Shown: positions 9,622 through 17,623 of the stretch, piece by piece
Layout of the letters: each line of letters opens with the position of its first letter
How positions within the stretch are numbered: the first letter of the stretch is position 1
NCBI GenBank assembly: GCA_042090305.1
Contig: JBELJQ010000012.1
Location: 1 to 48,432, forward strand
Source: TMED13 sp042090305
Lineage (GTDB): Bacteria; Pseudomonadota; Alphaproteobacteria; Methylaequorales; Methylaequoraceae
Direction of reading: 5' to 3'
Length of the DNA stretch: 48,432 bases
Notes under the pieces: model-generated
Seen by the model: only the letters and a program-made list of their open reading frames with translations
Databases searched by the model: none
Told to the model about the DNA's origin: nothing
Program-made: the position numbers and the translations under genes

Positions 9622-10188
9622 ATGTTTATACAAACCGAAGAAACTCCTAACCCACTTACTCTAAAGTTTATCCCAGGTATTGAAATTTTAAAGGAAGGGA
9701 CTTTGGAATTTAAAAATTTTGATCAAGCCAAGACTAATGTACTGGCAAATGAATTATTTAAAACTGGAAAGGTGTCAAATATTTTTTTAGGACAAGATTT
9801 CATTAGTATAACAAAAACTCCAGATTCTGAGTGGGAACATATAAAGCCCAACTTTCTGTCAGTAATTATGAATTTTTTTTCAAGTGGTGGAAGTTTGGAT
9901 AGTCAAGAAAACATTGAATCTCCAAAAAAAGAAAATATAAAATACACAAAAAAAGAATTAGAGATTGTTGAAAAGATTAAAGATTTAATAGATCAGAGAG
10001 TGAAGCCAGCAGTTGCTCAGGATGGTGGAGACATAAGTTTTGTTAGTTTCAAGAAAGGAGTGGTTTTCTTGGAATTACAAGGGGCATGTTCTGGTTGTCC
10101 AAGCTCAACCATGACTCTTAAATCAGGAATTGAAAATATGCTTAAATATTATGTTCCTGAGGTTCAATCCGTTGAACCTGTAAATTAA
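9622..10188 (+). CDS. nfuA: Fe-S cluster carrier NfuA (NifU-like)
   Basis: NfuA carries 4Fe-4S clusters and delivers them to target apoproteins. The 188-residue product has an N-terminal Nfu_N domain starting with the typical MFIQTEETPNPLTLKFIPG, a charged linker (about 88-112), and a C-terminal NifU domain with the cluster-binding CSGC motif (CSGCPSSTMTLKSGIE). Residues IDQRVKPAVAQDGGDI are also diagnostic. It sits downstream of usp and five bases before the Bax-like gene. In most alphaproteobacteria tsaB follows; here three cell-wall genes intervene. Confidence 0.95.
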   Translation: MFIQTEETPNPLTLKFIPGIEILKEGTLEFKNFDQAKTNVLANELFKTGKVSNIFLGQDFISITKTPDSEWEHIKPNFLSVIMNFFSSGGSLDSQENIESPKKENIKYTKKELEIVEKIKDLIDQRVKPAVAQDGGDISFVSFKKGVVFLELQGACSGCPSSTMTLKSGIENMLKYYVPEVQSVEPVN

Positions 10189-10193
10189 ATAGA

Positions 10194-11144
10194 ATGCCTA
10201 AGCAGTTAATCTTTAAGAATATATTCCTCCTTTTAATTGGGCTTTTCATTCTTAATATTTTGATAGGACTTTATTTATCAGTAAAGGGCAACAAAACCTT
10301 TAATGCCTCCTCTATTAATTATGTAATTCAAGACAGAGAAATGGCTACAAGATTATCTGATAAAAGTACCATAGATTATATAAGTGAAGCAAAAGAGATG
10401 ATTAATATATTTGAAAAATACAATTTTTCTATTGACTCGTTTATAAAAGATCAATCGTCAAACCTAATTATATTTTCATCACTTCCGAGAGACTTTATGG
10501 AAATCCAACCTGTTAATAAAAGAAAAAATCTCTTTATTAACACACTTCTACCGATTGCATTTATTGAAAACTTAAAAATCTTAGATGATAGAAAAAAAGT
10601 ATTAGACTGGTGGAATCAATCTAACGGTGAAACATATCAAAGAGAATTTTGGCCCAACTGGCTTTTTGATTTGAGTGACAAATATAATTACGATGGATCT
10701 AATGTCGGTGAATTATTGATGAGAATTGATATTGTTCCTTTATCCTTAACTCTCGCTCAAGCAGCAATTGAAAGTGGTTGGGGGACTTCAAGATATCTTA
10801 GAGAGGGGAATGCATTATATGGTCAATATACATTTGATAAAAATAGTGGCATAGAGCCAAAAAATAGGGATAAGGAGAAAAATTTCTTCGTAAAAAAATT
10901 CCTTAATTTATCGGACTCGACTCAATCTTATTTAAAAAATATTAACACCCATAATGCATATAGAAAACTTAGGCAAGAAAGAGGGAGGTTGAGGATGAAT
11001 GGTGAAAGTCTTACAGGCTTGAGTCTGGCAAATTTTTTGCAGAACTACTCAGAGAGAAAAGGAGAATACGTTCAAGATTTGATTAAAATAATACAAAGTA
11101 ATAATTTTATGAAATTTGACAAAGCTGAAGGTCTTATTAATTAA
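10194..11144 (+). CDS. Bax-like exported N-acetylglucosaminidase
   Basis: The 316-residue protein has an N-terminal membrane segment (residues 7-27: IFLLLIGLFILNILIGLYLSV) acting as signal or anchor. Its C-terminal half is of the glucosaminidase/lysozyme-like fold. The core LTLAQAAIESGWGTSRY, with Glu193 as likely catalytic acid, then NALYGQYTF and later YLKNINTHNAYRKLR closely resemble the E. coli Bax family. The expected role is cleavage of N-acetylglucosaminyl bonds in peptidoglycan in the periplasm. It starts five bases after nfuA and runs convergently into the deacetylase gene with an eight-base overlap. The exact bond cut and its physiological role are inferred. Confidence 0.78.
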   Translation: MPKQLIFKNIFLLLIGLFILNILIGLYLSVKGNKTFNASSINYVIQDREMATRLSDKSTIDYISEAKEMINIFEKYNFSIDSFIKDQSSNLIIFSSLPRDFMEIQPVNKRKNLFINTLLPIAFIENLKILDDRKKVLDWWNQSNGETYQREFWPNWLFDLSDKYNYDGSNVGELLMRIDIVPLSLTLAQAAIESGWGTSRYLREGNALYGQYTFDKNSGIEPKNRDKEKNFFVKKFLNLSDSTQSYLKNINTHNAYRKLRQERGRLRMNGESLTGLSLANFLQNYSERKGEYVQDLIKIIQSNNFMKFDKAEGLIN

Positions 11145-12132
11145 TTCTCTTAATTATTTTACCATACCAATAAACGTCATTATTTTTAATCAAAGTACAA
11201 TTTAACCTATGCCTTGTTTTAACCTTAAGATTACTTATTTTTAAAAAGAAAGATTTGTCAGAATCTTGTTTATTCAAAATTGCACCCTCATTAATAAAAC
11301 AATTAATATCTTGAACCTTAAAATCTGATTCAAATTCTAATCCCAATTCACCTTGATTAACTACGGTGTCTTTATAAGTAGAGCTATTTATTGGAAGTCT
11401 TTGTGTATTAAGAATCATTTTGAATCTTTTAATTTCTCCATATTCATCGTTTAGTGCAAATCTGGGTAATCTATAAATAAAATCATAATTACTAAGAGGA
11501 GAAGAATGTTGTGAAAAAGCAGCTTCTATTCCTAATTCTTTAATGACTTTTTCAACTCTAAGACTACTTTCACCATAAGGATATGAAAGGATGTTTGGTT
11601 GATTTCCAATGTTTGAATTAATTTTTTTAGACGCATTTAAAACCTGGGACATAATTTCTTCATCACTGAGTTCTAGTAAACTGTCATGGTCTACAGTATG
11701 ATTCAAAATCAATCCACCATTCAATGATAGCTCTTTTAACATTTTCCAGCTCATATAGTCTGAGTTTTTCTCACTTGAAATAGTGGCAGTTGATACGAAG
11801 ATACTAAACGGGTAACTAAATTCTTTTAAGATAGGATAAGCATTATTAAAAAATGATTTGTATGCATCATCAACTGTTATCACAACAGTTTTATTTGGTA
11901 GATTTTTTTTCTCTTTTAACAGATTGGCAAGATGATCAATCCCAATAACATTAAAGTTTTCAGACTGGATGATCTCTAAGTGTTTTCTAAAGAGATTCGT
12001 CGAGATATTTGTACTTGGATATTGATTTTGATCAAACCGATGATACATAAGTACTATAACTGACCCTTCTTTTGAAAAACCAATTTTTGTAAAGATACAA
12101 AAAAGTATTATTATTATTATTATTATTCTCAT
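11137..12132 (-). CDS. Exported polysaccharide deacetylase (NodB domain)
   Basis: The 331-residue product starts with a signal peptide whose hydrophobic core begins with seven isoleucines (residues 3-9). The NodB homology domain follows: motif 1 TVDDAYKS (Asp88, Asp89), motif 2 HTVDH (His145 and His149, metal ligands) and a later SYPYGESS stretch. Family members remove N- or O-acetyl groups from glycans such as peptidoglycan or surface polysaccharide. The last ~100 residues (about 235-331) look like a separate all-beta appendage without a recognised name. It is read after ddpX, two bases apart, so the pair form an operon. Together with the opposing Bax-like gene it makes a small wall-modification island. 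Substrate is unknown. Confidence 0.82.
   Translation of the reverse strand: MRIIIIIIILFCIFTKIGFSKEGSVIVLMYHRFDQNQYPSTNISTNLFRKHLEIIQSENFNVIGIDHLANLLKEKKNLPNKTVVITVDDAYKSFFNNAYPILKEFSYPFSIFVSTATISSEKNSDYMSWKMLKELSLNGGLILNHTVDHDSLLELSDEEIMSQVLNASKKINSNIGNQPNILSYPYGESSLRVEKVIKELGIEAAFSQHSSPLSNYDFIYRLPRFALNDEYGEIKRFKMILNTQRLPINSSTYKDTVVNQGELGLEFESDFKVQDINCFINEGAILNKQDSDKSFFLKISNLKVKTRHRLNCTLIKNNDVYWYGKIIKRIN
11138..11160 (+). terminator. Weak A/T hairpin with T-tract at a convergent junction
   Basis: A 7-base stem (TAATTAA, 11138-11144, with TTAATTA, 11150-11156), a 5-base loop (TTCTC) and four T (11157-11160) lie exactly where the Bax-like and deacetylase genes meet. The stem has no G-C pair, so terminator strength is doubtful; the position between convergent genes is the main support. 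Confidence 0.25.
12106..12126. repeat. Trinucleotide tract, seven copies
   Basis: Seven perfect copies of TAT on the + strand (ATA on the - strand) encode Ile3-Ile9 of the deacetylase signal peptide. Copy-number changes would keep the frame and only lengthen or shorten the hydrophobic core. Confidence 0.85.
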
Positions 12133-12134
12133 AG

Positions 12135-12668
12135 TTATTTTTCTATAATAGGAAATTTTCTAGAATTAAATAACTGATAATGCCACCATTCATTTCTAAA
12201 AAAATCCCAGCCAGCGTCTGTCATTATTCCTAATAAAAGTAATCTGTTTTTATAAGACTCTTTAGAAATATCTAGGCAACCATGATAAGATAATCTTGAA
12301 AACTCATCAAACTCAGTTCCCATATTCAATTCTTTATCTTTCTTATCAACTAGAGTTAGATCAATGGCAACACCACGAGAATGCGGAGAACCTTTTTTAG
12401 GCGGTGCAATAAATTTAGAATCTGGTAAAACATCCCATAGTTTCTTTTGAACGTATACTGGTCTGTATGCATCAAAGATTTTTAGCTTCAATCCTATCTT
12501 TTTTGCTATTTTCTGAGCAATGCATAAATGCTCATAAGCAATTTTATGCAGGAAGCAATTTTTTGATTTATATAAAATTTTCTTTGTAAAATTATTATTA
12601 GTTGCGTATCTTAAGTCAAAGATAAGATCAGTTTTTTCAATATTTAATTTAACAAGCTCATTTTTCAT
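12135..12668 (-). CDS. ddpX: D-alanyl-D-alanine dipeptidase (VanX/DdpX family)
   Basis: A zinc dipeptidase that hydrolyses D-Ala-D-Ala released from peptidoglycan; VanX homologues do this for vancomycin resistance, while DdpX-type enzymes recycle it as nutrient. The 177-residue protein has all key residues: Arg69 (AYRP), zinc ligands His96 and Asp103 in SPHSRGVAIDLTL, catalytic Glu160 and zinc ligand His163 in EWWHYQ. There is no signal peptide, so it is probably cytoplasmic. It is the first gene of a two-gene unit with the deacetylase and diverges from tsaB across only 15 bases. No vanA/vanH or D-Ala-D-Ala transporter genes are nearby, so resistance is unlikely; turnover or recycling is the better guess. 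Confidence 0.88.
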   Translation of the reverse strand: MKNELVKLNIEKTDLIFDLRYATNNNFTKKILYKSKNCFLHKIAYEHLCIAQKIAKKIGLKLKIFDAYRPVYVQKKLWDVLPDSKFIAPPKKGSPHSRGVAIDLTLVDKKDKELNMGTEFDEFSRLSYHGCLDISKESYKNRLLLLGIMTDAGWDFFRNEWWHYQLFNSRKFPIIEK

Positions 12669-12683
12669 TTTTATAATTAAATC

Positions 12684-13334
12684 ATGATATCATTATCAAT
12701 ATTTTGTTCAACTCAAAGAATGTCTGTTGCCATTTTCAATGACGAGGTCTTGATAGAATCTATTACTGAAAAAATTACTAACAACAAAATAGACAAACTT
12801 TCTTTACTAATTAAAAATATGATCGACTTGGTAAAACCCAACACTTTAGGAAGAATTTTTTTTACAAAAGGTCCTGGGAGTTATACGGCAATGCGCTCAA
12901 TAAAAGCTTTAGCACAAGGGGTGTCAGTATTGTCAAATGCAAAAGTAATAGCGGTAGATAATTTTCAGATTTATTTGAATGATCTAAAATTAAGACCAGA
13001 ACCGAATATGATAACAGTTTTCTTTATAGATTTTAGTGAAAAATATTTTCTAAGAAATTATACAATTTCAAAAGAAAAAATTTATAGACCTGTAGATGAT
13101 TTTAAGCACCTAAGTTTAGAAAAGTTAGAGCCCAAAATTGAGACGATATTAGAAAGCAATAAAGAAATCTTATTTATAACTGATAAGTCGTTTACTTTAA
13201 ATAAAAAACTAGAAAATTTTAGGAAAAAATTTGAATTTGTTGAACCAAATGCTGTTTCAGTTGCAAATGCGTATTTTAGTGGTTATGGCACTGAAAATTT
13301 AGATATAATTTACCATCACACTTATTATGAATAA
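12684..13334 (+). CDS. tsaB: tRNA t6A biosynthesis protein TsaB (YeaZ)
   Basis: TsaB is the scaffold partner of TsaD in making N6-threonylcarbamoyladenosine at position 37 of ANN-reading tRNAs. The 216-residue product has the ASKHA-fold start (ISLSIFCSTQRMSVAIF) and the conserved GPGSYTAMRSIKALAQGVS segment (about 65-83). It is followed immediately by rimI, an order seen in many bacteria. tsaD, tsaE and tsaC are not in the window. Sequence conservation is low in the second half, as usual for this family. Confidence 0.92.
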   Translation: MISLSIFCSTQRMSVAIFNDEVLIESITEKITNNKIDKLSLLIKNMIDLVKPNTLGRIFFTKGPGSYTAMRSIKALAQGVSVLSNAKVIAVDNFQIYLNDLKLRPEPNMITVFFIDFSEKYFLRNYTISKEKIYRPVDDFKHLSLEKLEPKIETILESNKEILFITDKSFTLNKKLENFRKKFEFVEPNAVSVANAYFSGYGTENLDIIYHHTYYE

Positions 13335-13787
13335 ATGAATTTCGTTGAATTACAAGAAAAACACGTCGACGAAGTTTATGAACTTCAAATTTCTAATAAA
13401 ACTGAATTTGGTAATAATATTTGGAATAAGTCTGAATTGTTAAATCTTTTAAAAAAGCCAGAGTTTTATTCAATTATCTATATACCTAATAAGAAAATTA
13501 TTGGTTTCAGTCTTTTTTTTGAATCAAATAAAACTTTAGATCTTTATTCGATATTTATCTCACCTAAATCTAGAAACAAAGGGGTTGCTAGTTTGATGAT
13601 AAATAATGCTTTAATTTACAGTAAAGCTATGTCTTTTGAAAAAATAATACTTGAGGTTAATGAAAAAAATACGAAGGCCATAAATTTTTATACAAAAAAC
13701 GGCTTTAGTGATGTTGGCAGAAGACGAAACTATTACGAATTATCAGGAACTTTTTATGATGCAATTTTGATGGAAATTATGGTCTAA
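13335..13787 (+). CDS. rimI: GNAT N-acetyltransferase, RimI type
   Basis: A 150-residue single-domain GNAT enzyme. The acetyl-CoA motif A is visible (FISPKSRNKGVASLMINNAL, about 75-94), followed by the ILEVNEKNTKAINFYTKNGF motif characteristic of RimI, which acetylates the N terminus of ribosomal protein S18. It begins directly after the tsaB stop, the usual pairing. Its stop overlaps the opposing tusA-like stop by four bases. Other protein substrates are possible, as known for RimI homologues. Confidence 0.88.
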   Translation: MNFVELQEKHVDEVYELQISNKTEFGNNIWNKSELLNLLKKPEFYSIIYIPNKKIIGFSLFFESNKTLDLYSIFISPKSRNKGVASLMINNALIYSKAMSFEKIILEVNEKNTKAINFYTKNGFSDVGRRRNYYELSGTFYDAILMEIMV

Positions 13788-14002
13788 ATATTTTTTACTA
13801 TTATTTCAAAGACTCTGTTTTTTTTTTTATCAACTACCAATGTAAAGTTTTTTTCTAATGCATTTCTAAGTTTTGTAAAGTTTTCGTTACCTTTTATTAA
13901 TATAACTCTATCTTGGTCGGACCTAGACTTAAGAAAATCTCGTGCTTTAATGAATGTAATAGGACATTCATATTTTGTAATATCTAGAACTTTTCTTTTC
14001 AT
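13784..14002 (-). CDS. TusA-family sulfur carrier protein
   Basis: A 72-residue protein of the SirA/TusA fold with the motif LDITKYECPITFIKARDFL; Cys13 is the expected persulfide-carrying residue. Classical TusA has CPXP, whereas here it is CPIT, a variant I recall from alphaproteobacterial members (CPMT). The family relays sulfur to tRNA thiolation, molybdenum cofactor or Fe-S pathways; which one is not evident. It is divergently transcribed from fur across 102 bases and converges on rimI. Confidence 0.78.
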   Translation of the reverse strand: MKRKVLDITKYECPITFIKARDFLKSRSDQDRVILIKGNENFTKLRNALEKNFTLVVDKKKNRVFEIIVKNI

Positions 14003-14058
14003 TTTTAATAGAATTTAATGTATAATCTAATTATATTTAATCAGAATGTTTTGATTAA

Positions 14059-14087
14059 TTGTAACAAAATTTTAATAAAATTATAAT
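14059..14087 (+). promoter_or_regulatory. Putative sigma70-type promoter of fur
   Basis: TTGTAA (14059-14064), a 17-base spacer and a perfect TATAAT (14082-14087) end 17 bases before the fur start, in the longest non-coding gap of the window (14003-14104). The spacing is ideal. No Mur/Fur operator was recognised in the gap beyond a weak AATCA/TGATT inverted pair (14039-14056). Confidence 0.5.
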
Positions 14088-14104
14088 AATTATTTAAACT
14101 TAAT

Positions 14105-14521
14105 ATGGAAACATTATTTGATAAAATTCATAAGCTTGGTCTAAAAATGACTGACCAAAGAAGGAAAATAGTGAAAGTTTTATCCGATTCGGAAGATCAT
14201 CCAGACGTTGAAATGGTATATAATAGAGTAGTAAAACTAGACAAAAAGATTGGTATTGCAACTGTTTACAGAACTATTAAACTATTTGAAGAAAACAATA
14301 TTATTGAAAAACATGATTTTAAGAAGGATGGAAGATTTAGGTATGAGAAAGTACCTGAGGAACACCACGACCATTTGATTGATGTGAAAAATGATAAAGT
14401 CATTGAATTCCAAAATGATGAAATTGAAAAACTGCAAAAAAAGGTTGCAGAAGAACTTGGTTATAAGTTGGTTGACCACAGACTAGAATTATATGCTGTT
14501 CCAATTAAAAGAAAAAAATAA
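14105..14521 (+). CDS. fur: Fur-family metalloregulator (Fur/Mur type)
   Basis: A 138-residue Fur-family repressor with a winged-helix N-terminal domain (LKMTDQRRKIVKVLSDS to GIATVYRTIKLFEENNII) and a dimerisation domain containing the metal-binding HHDHLID stretch. As in other alphaproteobacterial Fur/Mur proteins, the CXXC pairs of enterobacterial Fur are absent (HLIDVKNDKVIEF instead), so there is no structural Cys4 zinc site. It should sense Fe(II) or Mn(II); which one cannot be decided from sequence. It has its own promoter (14059-14087), diverges from the TusA-like gene and is followed by olsB. A second Fur-family gene (irr) lies at 32334. Confidence 0.92.
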   Translation: METLFDKIHKLGLKMTDQRRKIVKVLSDSEDHPDVEMVYNRVVKLDKKIGIATVYRTIKLFEENNIIEKHDFKKDGRFRYEKVPEEHHDHLIDVKNDKVIEFQNDEIEKLQKKVAEELGYKLVDHRLELYAVPIKRKK

Positions 14522-14567
14522 ATTATCGTCCGGCAATGCGACAAATAGTATCTCTAGGTTAAGAGTC

Positions 14568-15428
14568 ATGTTATCCAAAGTAAAATATGTGGCAAAAAAT
14601 GTGGTTTATGTTAAAAATTGGTCTAAAGTAGCTTCTTCTAATGACAAAAAAAATTTTGACCCAATTAACAAAAGTATAAAGATAAGTTTTAGTTTTGGTC
14701 CATTTATCGTCAAAACGATAAAAAATGACGATCCATTAATGACACAGGCAAAACAACTAAGATTTGAAAGTTTTTTTGGTGAATCTTGCAATACTAGTAT
14801 GGATACAGATGAGTTTGATGAGCTATGTGATCACTTAGTAGTAATTGATAAATCTGTCTCAAATGATTACGTTGTTGGAACTTACAGACTGCTTTTGAAG
14901 AAATTCAACGAAAAGTCTCAAAAGTTTTATAGTCAGTCTGAATTTGATATATCAAATCTGTTAACTAAAAAAGGTGCGACTCTTTTAGAGGCTGGTAGAT
15001 CATGTGTAAGAAAAGAGTATAGAGACGGTAGAATCATAAAATTATTATGGAGAGCTCTGGCAACATATATAGTTAACTCAAGGTCTAATTACATATTTGG
15101 CTGTGCTAGTTTTCCATCTTCTGATTGTGAGAATTTTTCAAATCAACTATCTTATCTGCATCATTATCATAGTCCTCCAAAAACCTTGCTAACTTCACCA
15201 TTAAAAAAGCTTGAAGCTAAGTTTAAACTTATTGATAAATATAAAATTGATAAAGAATCTGAGTTCAGAAATTTGCCCCCACTAATTAAAGCATATCTCA
15301 GAGTTGGAGCTTACGTTGGGAGTGGTGCAATAATTGACAAAGATTTTAACACGACCGATGTTTTAATAATTTTAGATTCCAAAAAATTATTAAAAAAATA
15401 CTCAGACCTTTCCGTGAAGGTAAATTAA
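14568..15428 (+). CDS. olsB: L-ornithine N-alpha-acyltransferase (OlsB-like)
   Basis: A GNAT-fold acyltransferase matching the OlsB family, which joins a 3-hydroxyacyl chain from acyl carrier protein to ornithine to make lyso-ornithine lipid. Visible signatures are AKQLRFESFFGESC, a central EAGRSCVRKEYRDGRIIKLLWRALATY region and FGCASFP. I chose the ATG at 14568 (286 residues). An upstream in-frame ATG at 14493 would overlap fur by 29 bases and add 25 residues unlike the family; neither has a clear Shine-Dalgarno sequence. The olsA-like acyltransferase follows directly, which strengthens the call. Confidence 0.82.
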   Translation: MLSKVKYVAKNVVYVKNWSKVASSNDKKNFDPINKSIKISFSFGPFIVKTIKNDDPLMTQAKQLRFESFFGESCNTSMDTDEFDELCDHLVVIDKSVSNDYVVGTYRLLLKKFNEKSQKFYSQSEFDISNLLTKKGATLLEAGRSCVRKEYRDGRIIKLLWRALATYIVNSRSNYIFGCASFPSSDCENFSNQLSYLHHYHSPPKTLLTSPLKKLEAKFKLIDKYKIDKESEFRNLPPLIKAYLRVGAYVGSGAIIDKDFNTTDVLIILDSKKLLKKYSDLSVKVN

Positions 15429-16250
15429 TTGACACTTCATTCCCCAATATTATCAATTTTAAGATTTCTCCAAATGTTGATTTGGGTAACTTTTGGTTAT
15501 TTCTTGCAACTTTTTGTAAATATATTTTTAAAGAAGTACTTCTTTAAATCTTACAGGATGTTTTTTTATGGTTTAGTGGAAATTTTTGGAATTAAGGTTA
15601 ATATATCAGGTAGGCCAGCTTCAAAAAAAACGCTTATAATTTGTAATCATATTTCATACCTGGACATCTTAATTTTAGGCTCAAAAGTAAATGCAATTTT
15701 TGTAGCTAAATCTGAAATAAGTAATTGGCCGATAATTAATAAACTTACTGCAGTAGGAAAGACAATATTTGTCAGAAGGAAAAGTAGGTATGATGTAAAA
15801 AACCAAATGCAGATAATAGAAAGAAATTTGAGGAATAATTTTAACGTAATATTATTTCCAGAAGGAACCTCAAGCGACGGGCTTCAAGTTCTACCTTTCA
15901 AAAGTTCGTTGTTTGGAATTATAGAGAATCCTAAAATGAAAAATTTTATGATACAGCCAGTTTCAATAACCTATAATAAACTAGACGGAGTGCCAGTGGA
16001 TTTAAAATATAGACCATTTTTAGCATGGTTTGGGGGGATGGACTTATTTTCGCACGCATGGAAATTTTTGGGCCTTGGAACTAGTGAAGTTCAATTAAAT
16101 TTTCATAAGCCATCGAAATTTGCTAGTTTTGCTAATAGAAAAATCGCAAGTGAATTCTGTTTTAATGAAATTTCCAACCAAGTGAACCGTAATAATATGT
16201 CAAAAAAAGTAAATAAAATTCTCAAACTTAATGAATTTAAAATCTTGTAA
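15429..16250 (+). CDS. olsA: Lyso-ornithine lipid acyltransferase / PlsC-family 1-acyltransferase (OlsA-like)
   Basis: A 273-residue membrane-associated acyltransferase with the PlsC motifs: HX4D (His74-Asp79 in NHISYLDIL) and EGT (145-147 in FPEGTSSDG). A hydrophobic N-terminal segment (about 14-34) anchors it to the inner membrane. Placed directly behind olsB it most likely adds the second acyl chain to make ornithine lipid; some OlsA enzymes also make phosphatidic acid. The start is a TTG immediately after the olsB stop, with no other good start nearby. It precedes miaB, the usual alphaproteobacterial position for such a gene. Confidence 0.82.
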   Translation: MTLHSPILSILRFLQMLIWVTFGYFLQLFVNIFLKKYFFKSYRMFFYGLVEIFGIKVNISGRPASKKTLIICNHISYLDILILGSKVNAIFVAKSEISNWPIINKLTAVGKTIFVRRKSRYDVKNQMQIIERNLRNNFNVILFPEGTSSDGLQVLPFKSSLFGIIENPKMKNFMIQPVSITYNKLDGVPVDLKYRPFLAWFGGMDLFSHAWKFLGLGTSEVQLNFHKPSKFASFANRKIASEFCFNEISNQVNRNNMSKKVNKILKLNEFKIL

Positions 16251-16280
16251 AAAAAAAAAAAAAAGATATTTACATTAATA

Positions 16281-17615
16281 ATGAATCATTCCTTTTTTAT
16301 CAAAACTTACGGCTGTCAAATGAATGTATATGATTCTGAAAAAATAGCAGACATCATGCGGTCACAAGGTTACGTGCAATCTGAAAGCGTTGAAAACTCT
16401 GACGTAGCAATTTTTAATACTTGTCATATAAGGGAAAAAGCTTCAGAAAAACTTTTTTCCGATCTTGGAAGAATAGCAATCTATAAAGATAATAAAATGA
16501 AAGCTGGCCGCTCGATGAAGGTTGTCGTAACGGGTTGTGTTGCTCAGGCTGAAGGAGAGGAAATAAAAAAAAGAAATAATGCAGTAGATTTGATTTTAGG
16601 TCCCCAAAACTATCAAAATTTAGCTACTGCCTTAAAAAAAACTACAAAAGAAAACATTTATACAGACTTTTTATGTGACGATAAATTTGATTCACTTCCT
16701 CCATCCAGCACACCAGAAGTAAGCAAATTAATTACAGTTCAAGAAGGTTGCGATAAATTTTGTTCTTTTTGTGTAGTACCTTATACTAGGGGTTCGGAAT
16801 ACTCGAGGAAAGTAGAAAATATCTTTCAAGAAGCTCGATACTTAGTTTTACAAGGTGCAAAGGAATTAACCTTACTAGGTCAAAACGTTAGTTCTTTCAA
16901 GTCAAATATTTTAGAAAAAGGAAAAAAAGTAGACGTAGGTTTGGCAAATTTATGTAAGATAATTTCTAAATTAGATGGTTTGGAAAGAATAAGGTATTTA
17001 ACATCACACCCAAAAGACATTGATGATCTACTTATAAATGAGCATTTTGAGAATAAAAAATTGATGCCATTTCTTCATTTACCAATTCAATCTGGTTCCG
17101 ATAAGATCTTAAAAAAAATGAATAGAAACCATTCGCAAAGGGACTACATAGAACTTATTAAACGGATAAGAAATAAAATTGAAAATATAGCATTTTCATC
17201 AGATTTTATTGTCGGCTATCCTGGTGAATCGGATAGAAATTTTAATGAAACTTTAGAACTAATTGAAAAAGTAAATTTTGCGAGTTCCTATTCTTTTAAA
17301 TATTCACCAAGACCTGGAACACAATCATCAATAAAACATACAGATATAGTTGATGAAAAAGTTTCTAGTTTAAGACTCAATAAGATTCAGTCTGTTTTAA
17401 ATTCGCAGCAAAAAGAGTTTAATGAAAGTTTTTTGAGTAAAAATGTAAAGGTACTCTTTACTAGTTCTGGTAAAAGAAAAGACCAGTATGTTGGAAGAAC
17501 CCCTCACCTGCAACCGGTTCATGTGACTTCAAATAAAAACATTATTGGGAGAACATTTGATGTTAAATTGGAAAATTTGACATCCTTTTCATTTCATGGA
17601 AAGATTCTTAATTAG
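16281..17615 (+). CDS. miaB: tRNA-2-methylthio-N6-dimethylallyladenosine synthase MiaB
   Basis: A radical SAM methylthiotransferase that converts i6A37 to ms2i6A37 in tRNA. The 444-residue product has the N-terminal UPF0004 domain with three cluster cysteines (Cys12 in KTYGCQMN, one in NTCHIREKAS, one in VTGCVAQ). The radical SAM CX3CX2C motif is in GCDKFCSFCVVPYTRG, and a C-terminal TRAM-like region is present. ATG at 16281; the 30-base gap before it is mostly a run of A. It is followed by phoH after eight bases. miaA is not in the window. Confidence 0.96.
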   Translation: MNHSFFIKTYGCQMNVYDSEKIADIMRSQGYVQSESVENSDVAIFNTCHIREKASEKLFSDLGRIAIYKDNKMKAGRSMKVVVTGCVAQAEGEEIKKRNNAVDLILGPQNYQNLATALKKTTKENIYTDFLCDDKFDSLPPSSTPEVSKLITVQEGCDKFCSFCVVPYTRGSEYSRKVENIFQEARYLVLQGAKELTLLGQNVSSFKSNILEKGKKVDVGLANLCKIISKLDGLERIRYLTSHPKDIDDLLINEHFENKKLMPFLHLPIQSGSDKILKKMNRNHSQRDYIELIKRIRNKIENIAFSSDFIVGYPGESDRNFNETLELIEKVNFASSYSFKYSPRPGTQSSIKHTDIVDEKVSSLRLNKIQSVLNSQQKEFNESFLSKNVKVLFTSSGKRKDQYVGRTPHLQPVHVTSNKNIIGRTFDVKLENLTSFSFHGKILN

Positions 17616-17623
17616 GCGTTAAC

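Noticed and set aside
9277..9633. 118-codon open frame on the - strand
   Set aside because: It is antisense to the usp gene and crosses into the nfuA start, with no family-like sequence.
12135..12668. Vancomycin-resistance (vanX) locus
   Set aside because: No vanA, vanH, vanS or vanR homologue is nearby; a stand-alone dipeptidase in a Gram-negative background fits D-Ala-D-Ala turnover better.
14039..14056. AATCA/TGATT inverted pair as a Fur/Mur operator in the tusA-fur gap
   Set aside because: Arms of only five A/T-rich bases with an eight-base spacer are expected by chance and match no known Fur or Mur box.
16242..16264. Terminator-like ATCTT/AAGAT pair around a long A-run before miaB
   Set aside because: The A-run lies in the loop, the stem is five bases, and no T-tract follows; most likely a homopolymer spacer.
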